Shown here: in pieces, positions 44,014 through 55,897 of the stretch
How positions within the stretch are numbered: the first letter of the stretch is position 1
Layout: each line of letters begins with the position of its first letter
From: Gracilaria gracilis
Taxonomy: Eukaryota > Rhodophyta > Florideophyceae > Gracilariales > Gracilariaceae
DNA: 64,000 nt
Assembly (NCBI GenBank): GCA_030374805.1
Contig: JARGSG010000032.1
Location: 434,001-498,000 of the forward strand
Direction of reading: 5' to 3'
Notes under the pieces: model-generated
What the model saw: only the letters and a program-made list of their open reading frames with translations
What the model was told of the DNA's origin: nothing
Databases searched by the model: none
Translations under genes and position numbers: made by a program

Positions 44014-44020
44014 TATAAAA
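44014..44020 (+). promoter_or_regulatory. Possible TATA box of the Copia element
   Basis: TATAAAA in GGCATTATAAAAGATG, 168 bases before the gag ATG. It is consistent with an LTR promoter. Confidence 0.4.
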
Positions 44021-44187
44021 GATGAAGGACATTTCCTGTTTGAGAATTAAAGGAAGTCGAACAGTGTGTTCATCGTGGGTTTTCACTTTTGAAAACCCTA
44101 TTATTTTCTCCGTCTGTGTCTTGGTTTTCACTCAATCCTGCTTTCTCTTATTGAGAAGTATCGTTTCGCAGTTGTTGTTGTCACACG

Positions 44188-46530
44188 ATGGGTTCTAGAG
44201 GAAATGAATTAGCCAGTCTTATTGATGTGCAGAAGGTAAAGCTACCGGGGCTGAACTCTGCAAATTATTTTATGTGGTCTAAAAAGATTCAACTTGTGTT
44301 GAAGAGCAAAGGGCTTTGGAATATCGTTTCAGGATTGGAGCAGTCCCCGGATCTTACAGAAGATGCTGGTCACGAACTTTATTCTCGTCGCCGAGAGACT
44401 TCACTGTCAACGCTACTGCTCTTGGTTGATGAGACATGTGTGGCCCCTGTGTCAAGGATGGGAGATCAACATGAGGTGTGGGAAACTCTGAAAGCGTAAT
44501 ATCACTCTGTCAGTCACGCCAGTCGTGATACGTGGCTCGACACATATCAATCTATGACAATGAGGCCTGAGGAGTCCGTTCTTCAATATCGAGCAAGACT
44601 GTCTGAGTTGGAATCACATTTAGGGGATCGATTTCGCCGTCAGTGACAGTGAAAAATTCTTGCTCTACTCAGAGAAATTAGATCTGAATTTGAAGTCACC
44701 TCAGAAATAATTAGAGGAATGGATAAGACACTCTCCGATGGAATTGCATTGCTCATTGGGAAAGAAGCAAAAAAATTGTCCGCTAAAGAATCACTTGACC
44801 CATCCGTCAAGGCTTAGAACGTGAGGACTGATACAAAGAGAAGAAAAGGATTCAAATACTACCACTGTAGACGCCCTGGTCACAAGCATAATTTTGAACG
44901 TTCTTCTAGTAGCGATGGGGCACAAAAGCTGGTCCATAATTCAAAAGTTGTCTGCTCTCTACGCCAGAGTTAATGTAGCTTCTTCTATGAAATGGTTTAT
45001 GGACTCTGGTGCTACTGTTCACAAGTGTAACGAGAGCCGAAACCTAACTACTGGAATTTCTTCTTCTTCTAAAGAAGTTGTGGAGATTGGAGATTGGACC
45101 AGGCTCAAAATTAAAGGTCAGAGTGTGAGTGTGGTTTCTGGTGAAGCAGTAGTGCTCTGTGGAAGGTACGCAATGAAGTTCACGGACGTTCAGTTTCTTC
45201 CTGACTTAAACGGTAACCTAATACCCGTCGGCACATTGCAGAGAAAAGAGTACAAGATTCTTTTTGAAAAAGATAGCGAACAAAGAAGGTTGGGCAAAGT
45301 TTTGGACTCTGATTCTAGAGAGGTCGTTCTGGTCGCCGTTGGTAATAGCGAAAGTAGACTATAGGAAGTCTTGTTAAGGCCAACAACTACTGCAAACCGA
45401 GATTCTTTCTCTAATTCCAAGTATTAATACTGAGAAAAATGTCCTGTGACATCGTCGCCTATGGCATTGCGGCGAAGATCACATGCGAAAGACTCTCAAT
45501 TTGGTAGATTGAATCAACATGACTACATTTGGACGCCTACCTATGTGTGAGGGCTGCAGTTTATCTAAGTCTTGTCGTGATACAAGGCCGAGTAAGACAG
45601 CAGAATTGAATGTCAAACCACGTGATTTAGTACACACCGATGTCGTCGGTCCGATTAGGATCCCCTCGTTTCAAAAATCATAACACTACATAAACTTGTA
45701 TGACAACGGCAGTGGGTCCTCAATGGTTCGGTTTCTGAAACGAAGGTCAGAAATACAAGCGGCTGTCACAGAGATAATTGTTGAAGTGGATACTGCCACT
45801 GAGAAGAAGTTCAAAGAAGTTCCAATGGACAATTCAAAAGAGTACCTTTCGCATGAACTTGTTAAAAGGTTAAAAAAGCGTGGCACAAGATGTGAAACCA
45901 TATGTCCATACAGTGCGGAATCTAATGAAAAAGCAGAGAGGCTTAACAGAGCCCTGAATGATATTGCAAGATCCTTGTTACGGAATCTACCACCTGTCAA
46001 AGGACGTGAGAAACTCAAGACAGAAGCTGTCTCTGCCGCAAGCTACTTGAGAAACATAATTTTTACAGTCGTAAGCCATGCAGGGCTCACTCCGTTTGAG
46101 ACTCTGGAATAAAAGGCTCAACTTGTCACATGTTATAGTGTTTAGAGCAAAGGCATATTTTAATATCCCCAAGAAACTTCGCAGAGGAAAGTTTGGCGCA
46201 ACTGCAAACGAAGAGGTGCTAGTAGGATTTAAAATGGGTATTTGTTACAAAGTACTCCAACCGGGCAAAATTGAGTTTACGGTTTCCCGTGACATGACTT
46301 TTGATGAACGCAATCCTGCATGGGATTCTGAAAAGGAGCTCATCTCTACCAGTTGTAGCCAAGATGGAATTCTTGAAAGTTTGTCTTGGGGTCGGCAGTG
46401 AAACCGGTAATGCTAGAGCCTCTGGTCAGAATGTAATTCAGCGTGAGGCCCCAGAGCCACAATCAAACAAAGTTGAACATCAGTCAGAAGTCATAAGTAA
46501 TTCTGAGGTTACTGTATCAGGTAGATAAAC
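44188..46530 (+). pseudogene. Copia Gag-protease-integrase part
   Basis: Gag opens cleanly at ATG 44188 (MGSRGNELASLIDVQKVKL) and is open to a TAA at 44497. The protease frame covers 44894-45364 with DSGAT intact. The integrase HHCC region (45440-45600) reads through a stop. Its catalytic core is split between 45600 and 46110, with later sequence in the 46078-46401 frame (HVIVFRAKAYFNIPKKLRRG). The element can no longer encode a working polyprotein. Confidence 0.75.
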
Positions 46531-46619
46531 TCGTTCACGATCTGAACCACACCGTTACAAGCCTGAATAGTTCTGTGCATTGTCCATGAACTCTATGTTA
46601 GGGGTATCTCATGGTGATC

Positions 46620-47545
46620 TTCCAACTTCATTTGGGTAGCAATGAATTCTGAAGAAAGTGAGAACTGGATAGAGCCTATGCACTCAAATGTAGAAAACCT
46701 CAAGGAGAGGGAGGTGGTGGAACTGGTTAGACGATCTGATAATGTTGCACCAATAGATTCCAGGAGGGCTTCTTATCGCAAACGGAACGTCGCTGGCAAA
46801 GTCACGCGATAAAAAGCCAGACTGGTAGCTCAAGGCTTCATGAAGTCATAAAGTGTTGACTACACCGATGTTTTTGCCCCTGTGGTGAAGTATACCACCG
46901 TTCGTGTGGTTCCGGCACTGATTGCGCAATTAAGACTCTGATTTCTAAGATTGGACATCAAGGGTGCGTTTATGTAAGGAAGACTGGAAGATAAAGTGTA
47001 TATGAAACAATTTCCTGGCTTTGTGGCCGAAGGAAGGAAGAATAACGTGTACAGGTTGCAATCTATGGTTTGAAGCAGGCCTCAAGGTCTTTTCGAGATT
47101 TCATTCATCCCATACTTCTTGAATGAGGACTGCAGTGCACCCAACATGGCCTTGCGTTGTACCTTTCGCCTCTCGGAGCGTCCAGAATAATTCCCATTAC
47201 TTATGTCGACGAGGATCTTATTGCCGGTGAGGACCGTATCTTGATGGAAGAAGTGGTAAGAAAGCTCTTCAAAATTGTTAATCTCCGATTAGAGAATGAT
47301 GAGGCAAAGTTTTTAGGAATGCCAATCAATTTCAATCATGCTGATTGAACAATGAAAGTTCACAAGTCACCAATGATTCTCCGACTTTTGGAGAACTTTG
47401 GCATGCAGGACTGTTCTACTGGAGAATGCGGTAAAAGACGGCTTGACGACTATGTCAAGCAAATGAGAAAAAAAGACTTGGCGGTTATGGCTATTGTGCA
47501 ACCATTCGGCGGCTTAAATTGGCATGGCAGTGATTTCTGGCATTG
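46620..47545 (+). pseudogene. Copia reverse transcriptase part
   Basis: Recognisable blocks in several frames: KARLVAQGF near 46815, DYTDVFAPVVKYTT near 46860, LDIKGAF near 46950, VYMKQFPGF near 46997, YVDEDLIAG at about 47200 and ILRLLENFGMQDCS near 47380. The second Asp of the active-site pair has become Glu. The segment ends at about 47545 with QPFGGLNW..., a first partial copy of the connection to RNase H. Confidence 0.7.
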
Positions 47546-48245
47546 CTGACTGTTCATATTTAATTTAGACACGCGTTTTTTAGAAAAGCATTGTCAGCCT
47601 TTTGTACTAACTTCAATGCTTCGAAGTAAATTTTTCCTGACCAATGTAGACGAGTAGATGTCATCGTTATGTCGCCATAAAAACGTAGCAGCCTACAATA
47701 CAAAGCCATATGTGAACATAAGTTGGTAGGTCTAAAGGAGATCTTTTGAAACATATGCATAAATGTGATTTCGGGTTAAAATAGGCCAAATTTATGCCAT
47801 AATACAATTCATTTTTTTGCCAAAAAGTGCTAAAAACGCACACTTACAGCGCCATAGATTCGGTGTTCAAGAAGTACATAACAATTCTGGGTCTGAAGTC
47901 TTGTAGTCATTGTACTATAGATTGTGTGTGTAGCTCATCAACGGTTGAAGTCTAGAAATTGATCAAAATTATGCCATAATATTTTTGACATATTTGTTAG
48001 TCATCTCTAGTCATCAGTTAGTTTCCACTGATGACTTACAGATGGGTTACAAATTGAAAGTAAGGCATTCGCAACCTATTGAAAGGTCGTCCGCGAATGA
48101 CAGTTGTACATAATATGCTGCAGAATGATGCACTATTGTGTGGCAACTGTGCTTGATTATTAAAAGCATCTCTACGTAAGAAACAAATGACCTCTCGACA
48201 ACAGTCAAACAGCGATAATTCCCGCAGTCTCCTGTAAAGACTATA
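47546..48245. other. About 700 bp of non-coding DNA interrupting Copia pol
   Basis: AT-rich sequence with no coding signal separates the reverse transcriptase part from the RNase H part. Sequence like TTATGCCATAAT occurs twice (47790 and 47970). I cannot define terminal repeats. Confidence 0.5.
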
Positions 48246-48590
48246 ATGGCACGTAATTATAAGGCAAGTCTGCCACAAAGAAGCGTAGAAATGAACGACA
48301 AGTATTCTTTCAAGGAGCTCGTGGGGGCGTTCATTGATCTTTCCAACACTTCTCGACCGGACATTGCGTTTGCTGTCTCGTTTTTTAGTCGCTACATGGA
48401 CGAATTGAGCGAAGTACAGTGGAAAACAGCAAAGAGAGTTCTACGATATCTGAAAGGGACAAAAAATGCTGGTCCTATTTTTAAAGGTAATGACGAAAAC
48501 GTTCACTGTGTTGGCTACTGTGACACCGATTTTGTCGGAGATACTAGAGATACTAGAGATCAAAAGTCTACCTTTGGATTTATTCGGTCA
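48246..48590 (+). pseudogene. Copia RNase H part, cut off
   Basis: Contains SFKELVGAFIDLSNTSRPDI, AFAVSFFSRYMDE and TAKRVLRYLKGTKNA, then CDTDFVGDTRDTRDQKSTFG. The GDTRDTRD part reflects a 9-bp micro-duplication (GATACTAGA at 48540-48557). The usual following block (SxxEAEYVA) is missing and the sequence becomes GC-rich at about 48590. Confidence 0.75.
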
Positions 48591-50816
48591 TCAGCTGCAC
48601 AAGCAGGGCATCCCGTATTTGCGCGAGGCCTGCGGTGGTTTCCATGCCGGTCAGCCCCGCTTCCCGAAGGAACTCGGTGATGACCGCCGCCCGGCTGGCA
48701 CCGAAATCACCCGCAGACGACGGCCCGGCAGTTGGAGAAACTGCGCTCGCACTTGCGCTCGCACTACCCACATGTAAATACCCTGCCTGCGGCGTTGCCT
48801 CGGTAACATCCATCGCACTACCCGCTCCGGTAGGAGTGGAGCCCGATGGGTGACCGATCCCGGACGGTACCGCCCCCGAGCGCGGAGCATTACTAGGGTG
48901 ACCCGGAGTAGCCACGGAAGCAACCGGTGCAGAGTACGCCGCTTGGCCGCTGCCCTCGGCAAGAGAAAGACCGCTACCACCGCTAGTGTAGCCGACCCCA
49001 GTCGCTTGTGGCACCGTTGGCTCGACCTCGTCGGTTGGCGCCCCAAGGCTCTGCGGATCATCCTACACCAAGAGATCCCCGTCTTCGTACGGATGAAAGT
49101 AACCATCCGCGATGATGAATCACCTGGAATGACCCGATGGCACCATTATTTCGGCGTCATGGAGAGCCGTGGCCTGCACTTCACTGATGAAGGACTGCTC
49201 CCGTGAATCGTAGAAAACGTAATCACCCTCTAACGGTGTTCGGCGACCCGGAGACCAGTTGGAAGGATTGTTTCCGATTTGGAAACGACTCCATTTGAGG
49301 AATGCGGCGTTACAGCGACCTGTTCTATCGCATCCAACAGGGAGAGTACCTCTTGGTAGTTTCCAGCACCTCCCAGCACCAGGGAGAGATCCAAATCACG
49401 GACTTCGGTACGAACCTTGGGAGGAAGGAACCACAGCCGATAGTGGTCATACGCTTCGAAAACGAGATACGCAGCTGCGCAGGCAACCCATTCTGTTACG
49501 ACGACGGACCACCACCCGGAGTACGGATTGGTACAGATTCTGCTGCCAATGTAGGTGATACTGGGCAAGAGCTCGATGTAACACCCCCGGCAAGCCTTGT
49601 AAAGGGACCATAATCTCGGTAGAGGAACGTGGCCCCCACACATGTACTGCGATCGGATCCCCTCCGCCTCCACGTTCTGATACGGTGTCATACACCCGCA
49701 TCAGGATCGCGCACGACGCTCGAAGCGGATCATCTACAGGAACGACGATCTCGGGAAACGACGGAGGTACCGGAACTCAGCTTTCAAGAGAGAAAGTACC
49801 CAGCACAAGTAATCTTGGTTGACCAGGACTGGTTGGCCCCGTTCCAGGATGCACGGCGCAAGTTCCGCTAGGCAGTCACCATAGCAAATCTCGCTTTGTG
49901 TGGGGAAGAAGGCCGCATCGAAATGGTAATCCTCCGGAACCGGGTACTCTGACGGCTTTCGGTAAAGCCGCTGGTACGCGAGTCGGATCATCCTCATTTG
50001 AGCCTGGGCGTTGCTCTCGCCACGCTGACGGACCAACACGTGCGCGGGAACGGGGACGCGATTACTCCAATCGAAGGACATCGTCACCCACATATGGAGA
50101 TCACCAGGAAGAAGCCCGTTTCCATCAGCGTACTGCTCGATGAGCGCCTCATTTTGCACCTGAGTAGGGTGGAACCACGGAGCGTTCCAGTATCTGGCCG
50201 CCTCGGCCCGCCGGTCGATCGCGACCAACTCGTCATACGACGGCCACTTGACCGCGGCTGACGTAGTCGGTGTAGCTTTACCGCCCGTGGGGGAGGGACC
50301 AGTTGTTGGTGCGGTTTGTTGGTTAAAGTTGCTACCAGACAGCAACGGCGCGATCTCGAAGCATGTGAAATACCCCGCATTCGGAGGATTCCAAAAGAGA
50401 TTTGGATTCGCCATCGCGAGAGCGGAAAGAAGATCGTTGTTCGATGACGGTGCACTCTGTACGAGAGGAGAAGCTTCGCAAGAAGATTGGTTAACGGTCA
50501 CAGGTGGCGCGTTGTTGCTCCGAGTAGGAGATCCAGCCTCGCTCATGGCGGTTCGCTCTTTTATGTTGCGGGCTTTGCGCCGTTGACGTCGCTGCAAGCG
50601 CGCGCTCTCGTCTAAGAAAGGGGATATGTAGAGCAACCCCATTCGCGGTACTAAGCCATTTTCACGAGTCATATACAACTCATTAGTGATGGTAGCACTT
50701 GGCTCTCTATATGAGGAGATACTGGACCCTTCGTACAGGATGATGGCATCCAAACTGGACCTTGGCACCCTTGGCAAGAGGAGTACAAATAATACACGTG
50801 TAAGTGTGTCGTACAA
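48591..50816 (-). pseudogene. Unknown retroelement-associated protein, minus strand, frameshifted
   Basis: A 360-codon open frame (49734-50816) is the best part; a likely start is the internal ATG at 50546 (MSEAGSPTRSNNAPP). It has a Pro/Ser/Thr/Asn-rich N-terminus and then an ordered-looking domain (KWPSYDELVAIDRRAEAARY, GLLPGDLHMWVTMSFDW, LSLLKAEFRYLRRFP). Coding-like sequence seems to continue toward 48591 in other frames. These include VDDPLRASCAIL near 49730, YLVFEAYDHYRLWFLPPKV near 49460, and a Ser/Ala/Gly-rich tail followed by ITEFLREAGLTGMETTAGL near 48650. No polymerase, protease or integrase motif is present. A Gag-like or accessory protein of an unidentified element is possible. 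It abuts the broken end of Copia. Confidence 0.4.
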
Positions 50817-51482
50817 ATACCGATAAGGTGTGAGGGTCGCCTAGTGGAGGGAGCACGCGAGGGCTCACCCTAAAGGGGAAAAACACACAACCAGTATGGT
50901 ATTAGGGCACCTGAAACCCGCAGGGGCAAACGACGGGGCAACTAGTTCAGACCATGTAGGTGTACGGTAGTTGGCGTCGACACGCGGTAAAACCTGAATA
51001 GTAATAGAGTAGCAAGTGACCAAGATGGTATAGTTACTGACCTGATGGCGCCTGAATTTACAATACCGGCGGGGGAAGGCGGGGTGGACCACAATATATA
51101 CAAGGTGCACCGACGCCGATCTCTCATGCAGGCATGACGTCATCGGCTGCACCCATGACCTACTCTCATGGGCCAGAAATGCTAAGCTAAACTATATTAG
51201 AAATTAGAAATTAGAAATTAGAGAATACCAATTGGGTGGAGTGCAGCCAGCAAGGCGCACAAGTAGGCCCACGTGGCACCAATCCATTGAGGTCTCATTG
51301 TACTACAGACCCCCTTCCTACCCTGATCCACGCCCAAATGGCTCCTAGATCCTCCCCCCAAGTTGGTTGCATCGTCATACGAGTTTGGTCACCGTCGTAA
51401 CCCTCGTGCCATCTCGCGCCGTGCGTCGCGCTCGCTCTGCGACACGGAACGTGCATGTGCCCCATCTGTGTAACCATCGACA
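50817..51482. other. Non-coding spacer between divergent unknown ORFs
   Basis: Lies between the minus-strand unknown ORF and the plus-strand unknown gene, where a shared or LTR-derived promoter might be. A short stretch near 51297-51325 (CATTGTACTACAGACCCCC) resembles 61837-61858 (TATTGCACTACAGACTCCC), in the matching position beside the second plus-strand copy. No duplicated LTR was found. Confidence 0.35.
51196..51223. repeat. Short tandem repeat (ATTAGAA)x4
   Basis: Four consecutive 7-bp units, the last imperfect. Confidence 0.8.
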
Positions 51483-51850
51483 GTGGATTCCTTTTCCCAT
51501 TTTTGGTTTTGGGCGCGACGCGCGCCCGTTGTGTACCTGCAATGTTTGATCACCAGCACGCGGTGGCGTACACCTTTACGGACTCAGGGCTTCGGGTGCC
51601 TCTTCTGCGTCGGTACAAACATTGGGGCACACGGCGCGACTTTGCGCTCCTGTGGAGGCTGTACCGTGGAGGATTTTGGCGACCTCTTGGTTGCGGCTGA
51701 GCTTGCTGTTCCTTTGAGGTTCCGTCTCCGTCTTTTCGAGGTTGTTTCACCATTACCTTTCCTGGTTATTTCCGTACCCTTTACGGTCTGTTCGTGCTGG
51801 CTCGCGCCGCCATGGCTTTTCGCGCGACCAACAAGGTTGATCCCGTTTAT

Positions 51851-54680
51851 GGTGACCCCCGATTCTTATTTCGACCACGCAGGTAGCCCTAGTACCAGCG
51901 TATGGGCTCGCACCCGTAGCGGTACACGACGCTTGTCGGTTCCTCATATTGGTCAATTGGAAGAGATAACCCCAAGGTACGACGCGATCCCGGCGACCAA
52001 TGCCGACACCTTAATGGTTGAACCAGCATGGGGCCCCGAACGGGTGGAGGTTTTGAGCATCAGCTCTGGCGATTCACCCATTAATGATAAAAATCCAATT
52101 TGGTTCACTCCTGCGGTTGAGTACCGTGGGTCTCAACCACTCCCTCGCCGTAATCCTCACGACATGTCGGGTGCCATTCCATCTCGCGGTCGTGGAAGCG
52201 GTATCACCAAGTCTGGTTAGCGCGGTGCTGCTTTGTACCACACCCGCATACAAACAGGTTTTCGGAGCCAGCCGGTTCAGCGTTCTTCACATCAACCTCA
52301 AGGGATTCACGAAGGGATGCAGAACCCGTATGGTCCGGAGCACGAAATTCCGCGTGGGATACCGTATTATGGGTTGTAGGCGTTCACCACGGCCGATTGG
52401 AACGTTTCCCGAAGTGGCATCTTCGAAAGTGAACTGAAAATGGTTTCAGAAGCGACGCTGTACCGTCGGTACTGGACAGTGGCGACGAGGAACACGTCGC
52501 TTCCCGGCGTTTTGCGACGTCCGACTCTGGGGACCTACTTAGGTTTGTTGCTTTGGGACTGTGAGCGTCTTCGCCCGGTTCCGCAGGCGCACCACCGTCG
52601 AGATAATGAACCTCAACCTCTTCAGGGTCGGCTTGAGTGCTACGAAAGTCACCAGCGTCACACACCAATGAGGTATTTCATTCCCCCGCTGTATCCTAGC
52701 GACTTGCCGTACGTCCTTATCGAACCGAAGCTCCACTATTACCGATGTCTGGTTGTGAAGATTTGTCAGTATGACTCCCTTCCGCAGCAGTACCTTGGGG
52801 CTTCTCCAAATTTGGTGTGCTTCGACAGACCGTACAATACCATACATTGGGCTGACCGTAGTAGGTGGGGTGTGGATGCCACCACCGAGGCTCGGATCCG
52901 TACCTTGTCCAGATTCAACCGCGTCATGCATGGGTTCCACAATATGGAGTTCTTCTCTCAACCTAATAAGGGAAAGACCTCTTGGTATATGGCTAGTCCC
53001 GAGTGGTGGAATGCCTATGAGGTTCCGATGTCGCTTAGCGTCCCAAAACCACCGATAGTGGCCTATTTCGGGAGCTACATCACCCGTAACCACGATCTGT
53101 ACTACCTCTTTTGGTCGATTTCCCTCGCGAAGTGGACCGTGCTGGTGCCCGTCCAGGCTCTGCAGGCTGCCCGTGACGGTATTGACTGGGACTGCCGTTC
53201 TCGCGAAGCCGAGATTTGCCGTGACGGTGTTCAGCATCCTGGTCGTATGTTCTTCATTCCCCCGAGAGTCATTTGCGACAACAGACAGTTTGAACTCGGG
53301 ACAATTGCGGCAGGTACGGATTACTCCGTTTAGCAACTAGAGTCGTTGCTTACCCAAGTGGAGAGTTTCCCGTGGGGACCCAAGCAAGGGTGGGAAGTTT
53401 TCGATCCCGTGTCTTAGAAGGTTGGTTCCCGCGCGAAGCAACGCTACCCTAGGGCACCGACCGACCAGAGACCTCCAAGGAGTCCCGAACCATTCCCCAA
53501 CCGTAGTGGAATCGCTAGCAGCTACCCCTGAGTTCACTTCAGCGCCTACTTCCGCTCAGGAGGGACGCAACACGCCTGTCCATACTGGTGTACCTTCTCT
53601 TCTCCCCAATACCACAAAGGTTAATGGGCCACCACGGTCTATCCTCGGGGATGTCATGGCTGCGGTTGCGGCGCCTGTTCTCTCTCAGGTGGACTCCCAA
53701 GCCGTTTCAGGTTTAATGTGTCGGGTGCGCCAAGCCTGCGTGGTGAACTTCCAATGGGCAGGTCCTACCTCTGTGGTCGAAGCACTTCTCCTGAAAAGCA
53801 TCCTGCCTCGTCCCGCCCAGTACGTGCGATCCTCCTCCCAAATTGGTTAGTTCCGGAACCGGTTCCAGGTCGAGCTCTACCAGATGGGTACCAACCAGGT
53901 GGCGCGTCCAGCGACGGCTATCGGCCCGACCCCTACAAACCCTTTGGAGGATCCCCTATTTGGTGCTAGCCAGAACCCTGGCATTCTAGCCGCTCCGCAG
54001 GCTCGTCTGTGTTCTCGGAAATGGAATTTCACATTCAAAAATGCTAGTTTTGGTGACCGATTATCTCGTGACTTTTTCCAATTTTTTCCGATATTTGGGT
54101 TGGATATGAGGAAATACGTATTTGGTGTGCTAGTTTGAAATTCAAAATTTGCAGTTCTGGAAATTCGCCAGTTTTAGAATTTCAAATATGCTAGTTATGG
54201 AACTGGGAAATTTCCAGAACTGCAAATTTTGAATGTCAAACTAGTACACCAAATACGTATTTCCTCATATCCAACCCAAATATCGAAAAAAAATTGGAAA
54301 AAGTCACGAGATAATCGGTCACCAAAACTAGCATTTTTAAACGTGAAATTCCATTTCCGAGAACACAGACGCTCCTCTCCACACCGTGTCCTCGGTACCT
54401 CCGTCGGTTGCGCATGCGAGCGCGCCATCTCCGATGGGCCCTGACGTAATGCCTCGCGTCGGCGTGCCTACTAGTACCCCCTGTGGGTCGTGGTAGCGCG
54501 CCTAGCCAGGCTCCAGGCCAGGCTCATCTCTTCCAGCCTTGGCCAGGAGCCCATCAGAACACCACTCCGGGTCGAGGATCCTCAACTGGAGGCTCCTGGA
54601 GACCTCACTTTGCTACTCACCCATCTGCTTGGTTCCTGTCTCCACTTCTGCATCCCTGTTGGTGTTACTCTGTAAGCAAA
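51851..54680 (+). pseudogene. Uncharacterised protein family, copy A, with stops and a MITE inside
   Basis: One plus-strand frame is open from before 51851 (ATG of MVTPDSYFDHAG) to 53336, apart from stops at about 52218 and 52378. Its longest uninterrupted part is 52440-53336. The core reads RIRTLSRFNRVMHGFHNMEF, then VPKPPIVAYFGSYITRN, SLAKWTVLVPVQALQAARDG and HPGRMFFIPPRV. The same spacing and many identities recur in the gene at 62443 (copy B). After 53336 the product becomes Pro/Ser/Gly-rich in shifted frames to about 54680. A 366-bp MITE at 54005-54370 splits this tail, and removing it with one target copy joins the flanks in frame. No known domain is recognised. The position among Gypsy and Copia remains suggests a retroelement protein, possibly Gag or accessory. 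Confidence 0.5.
54005..54370. mobile_element. MITE related to the KDZ/Plavaka-like element ends
   Basis: A near-perfect palindrome 366 bp long: the first ~150 bp are repeated in reverse at the other end. It is flanked by an exact 4-bp duplication GCTC (54001-54004 and 54371-54374). The ends read GTCTGTGTTCTCGG. Against the 7803-13619 transposon, GTC-GTGTTCTCGGA matches at the termini with one base different, and both carry TGCTAGTTT just inside. No coding capacity. It was probably moved by a transposase of that family. Confidence 0.88.
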
Positions 54681-55897
54681 GTTAAAAGTTATGCGTTTCC
54701 ATGTTAGGTTCCAGTTACCATAGAGGTGCAGTGCGAAGCGAGGGAATAAGCGCGAAAACAGCTGCCCCTTCCTGAAACCAGCGTACCACGATGGGTGAAG
54801 AGTAATTCCTTGTAAGTAAATTGGTTCCATCCGGAGCTACTTTGTGTGCTTGAAGTATGGATTCACCATGTTGGTACGCCCCTTCGCCTCTGGCGGCACA
54901 GCGAGCGGTTTCGGCTTCCCATGAGGTAAAATGTTGTGCCACGCGCTCGCGCGTGGTGGTCAGCAACGTACCGGGATGGTTCTGCATGGCCTCTTACCAT
55001 GCATGGCAGCACTGCAGTGTTTCACCCCGGAGGTTACTTGCAGGGCGAATCAAAATATTTGACCGGGAAATTACCCCTTCATATTATAGTGAAGACGCAT
55101 AAAACCGTTCGGCCTGTATTTCGAGAACCAAGCGGTATCAGAGGATGAGAACGGCCGATTCGGGAGCGCGGCACGGTCAAAATACTTAGAATTTTGACCA
55201 TGCCGTTTCTCGCTCTCTACACACAATAGTGTAAACCGAATCGCTTACTCCTTACGGCGCGCCACGGGCAGCGCACGTAAACGTCGACAAGTAAAAAGGT
55301 ACAATTTTTTGAATGTTTCCACCGTTCGGGTTCGCGCTTGTAGGGCGTGGGCGATCGCGCGTGTGACGCGCGCGTGCATGGCGGGTGTAAAACGACGCGT
55401 ATGTCTCGAACGCTACTCGTTCCCTGTTCGTACCCTCACGGAATGCTTCCTTCTGGTTGTACCTTCCTGGTAAGCGTTCAAAACCCCTTTGGTACTCGTG
55501 ATTACAATGATTTTCCCCCTTCCTTAGGGGAATGCATCCCCTCTAAGGTTTACCCCCATCAGTCGGCATGTCCTCTCCCTTGCTGTTCCAGTAGCTTAAC
55601 CGGAAGCGGTGCGGTATGCTTGAGGGCGGCTCGGCGGTATCACCGTTGGCGCCACAGCCATGCCAACGTACGGTGTACTTCAGACCATCTGGGGTACGGC
55701 TATGACCTACCAGGCGTTCTACAGGGAACTCATTAGAAAACTGAGACGATATTCCGTCACCAGTTTGGTTTAGATCAGCATCAGTACCACTAGAGGAAGT
55801 TGCTTCCTGTGAAGGAGCAATTGTGATCCACTCGGGTGGTACGTAGTCCGGGTCGTCACCCTGTGCGTCATCATTAACCTCAATGGGTATTTCGTCT
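54681..55897. other. No gene recognised; unknown sequence between two elements
   Basis: Small frames without motifs. It may include the 3' LTR of the minus-strand Gypsy element, but I found no match with the region upstream of its Gag (61470-62440). Confidence 0.35.
55169..55205. repeat. Hairpin, 15-bp stem
   Basis: CGGCACGGTCAAAAT pairs with ATTTTGACCATGCCG across a 7-base loop, with one mismatch. Function unknown. Confidence 0.75.

Larger units (their letters stand above)
44188..48590 (+). mobile_element. Ty1/Copia retrotransposon, decayed and 3'-truncated
   Basis: Plus-strand pieces in Copia order: Gag (LPGLNSANYFMWSKKIQLVL from 44236; residual knuckle CRRPGH near 44868), protease (WFMDSGATVHKC near 44995), integrase (HTDVVGPIRI near 45638, then NEKAERLNRALNDIARSLLR), reverse transcriptase (KARLVAQGF, VDYTDVFAPVVKYTTVRV, LRLDIKGAF, VYMKQFPGF, YVDEDLIAG), and RNase H (ELVGAFIDLSNTSRPDIAFA and AKRVLRYLKGTKNAG). 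There are many stops and shifts, and the YVDD box reads YVDE. Similarity stops abruptly at about 48588, before the final RNase H block and the 3' LTR. The missing end is probably displaced by the elements that follow. Confidence 0.85.

Noticed and set aside
55169..55205. Intrinsic-terminator-like hairpin
   Set aside because: The sequence is eukaryotic and there is no following T run; listed only as a hairpin repeat.
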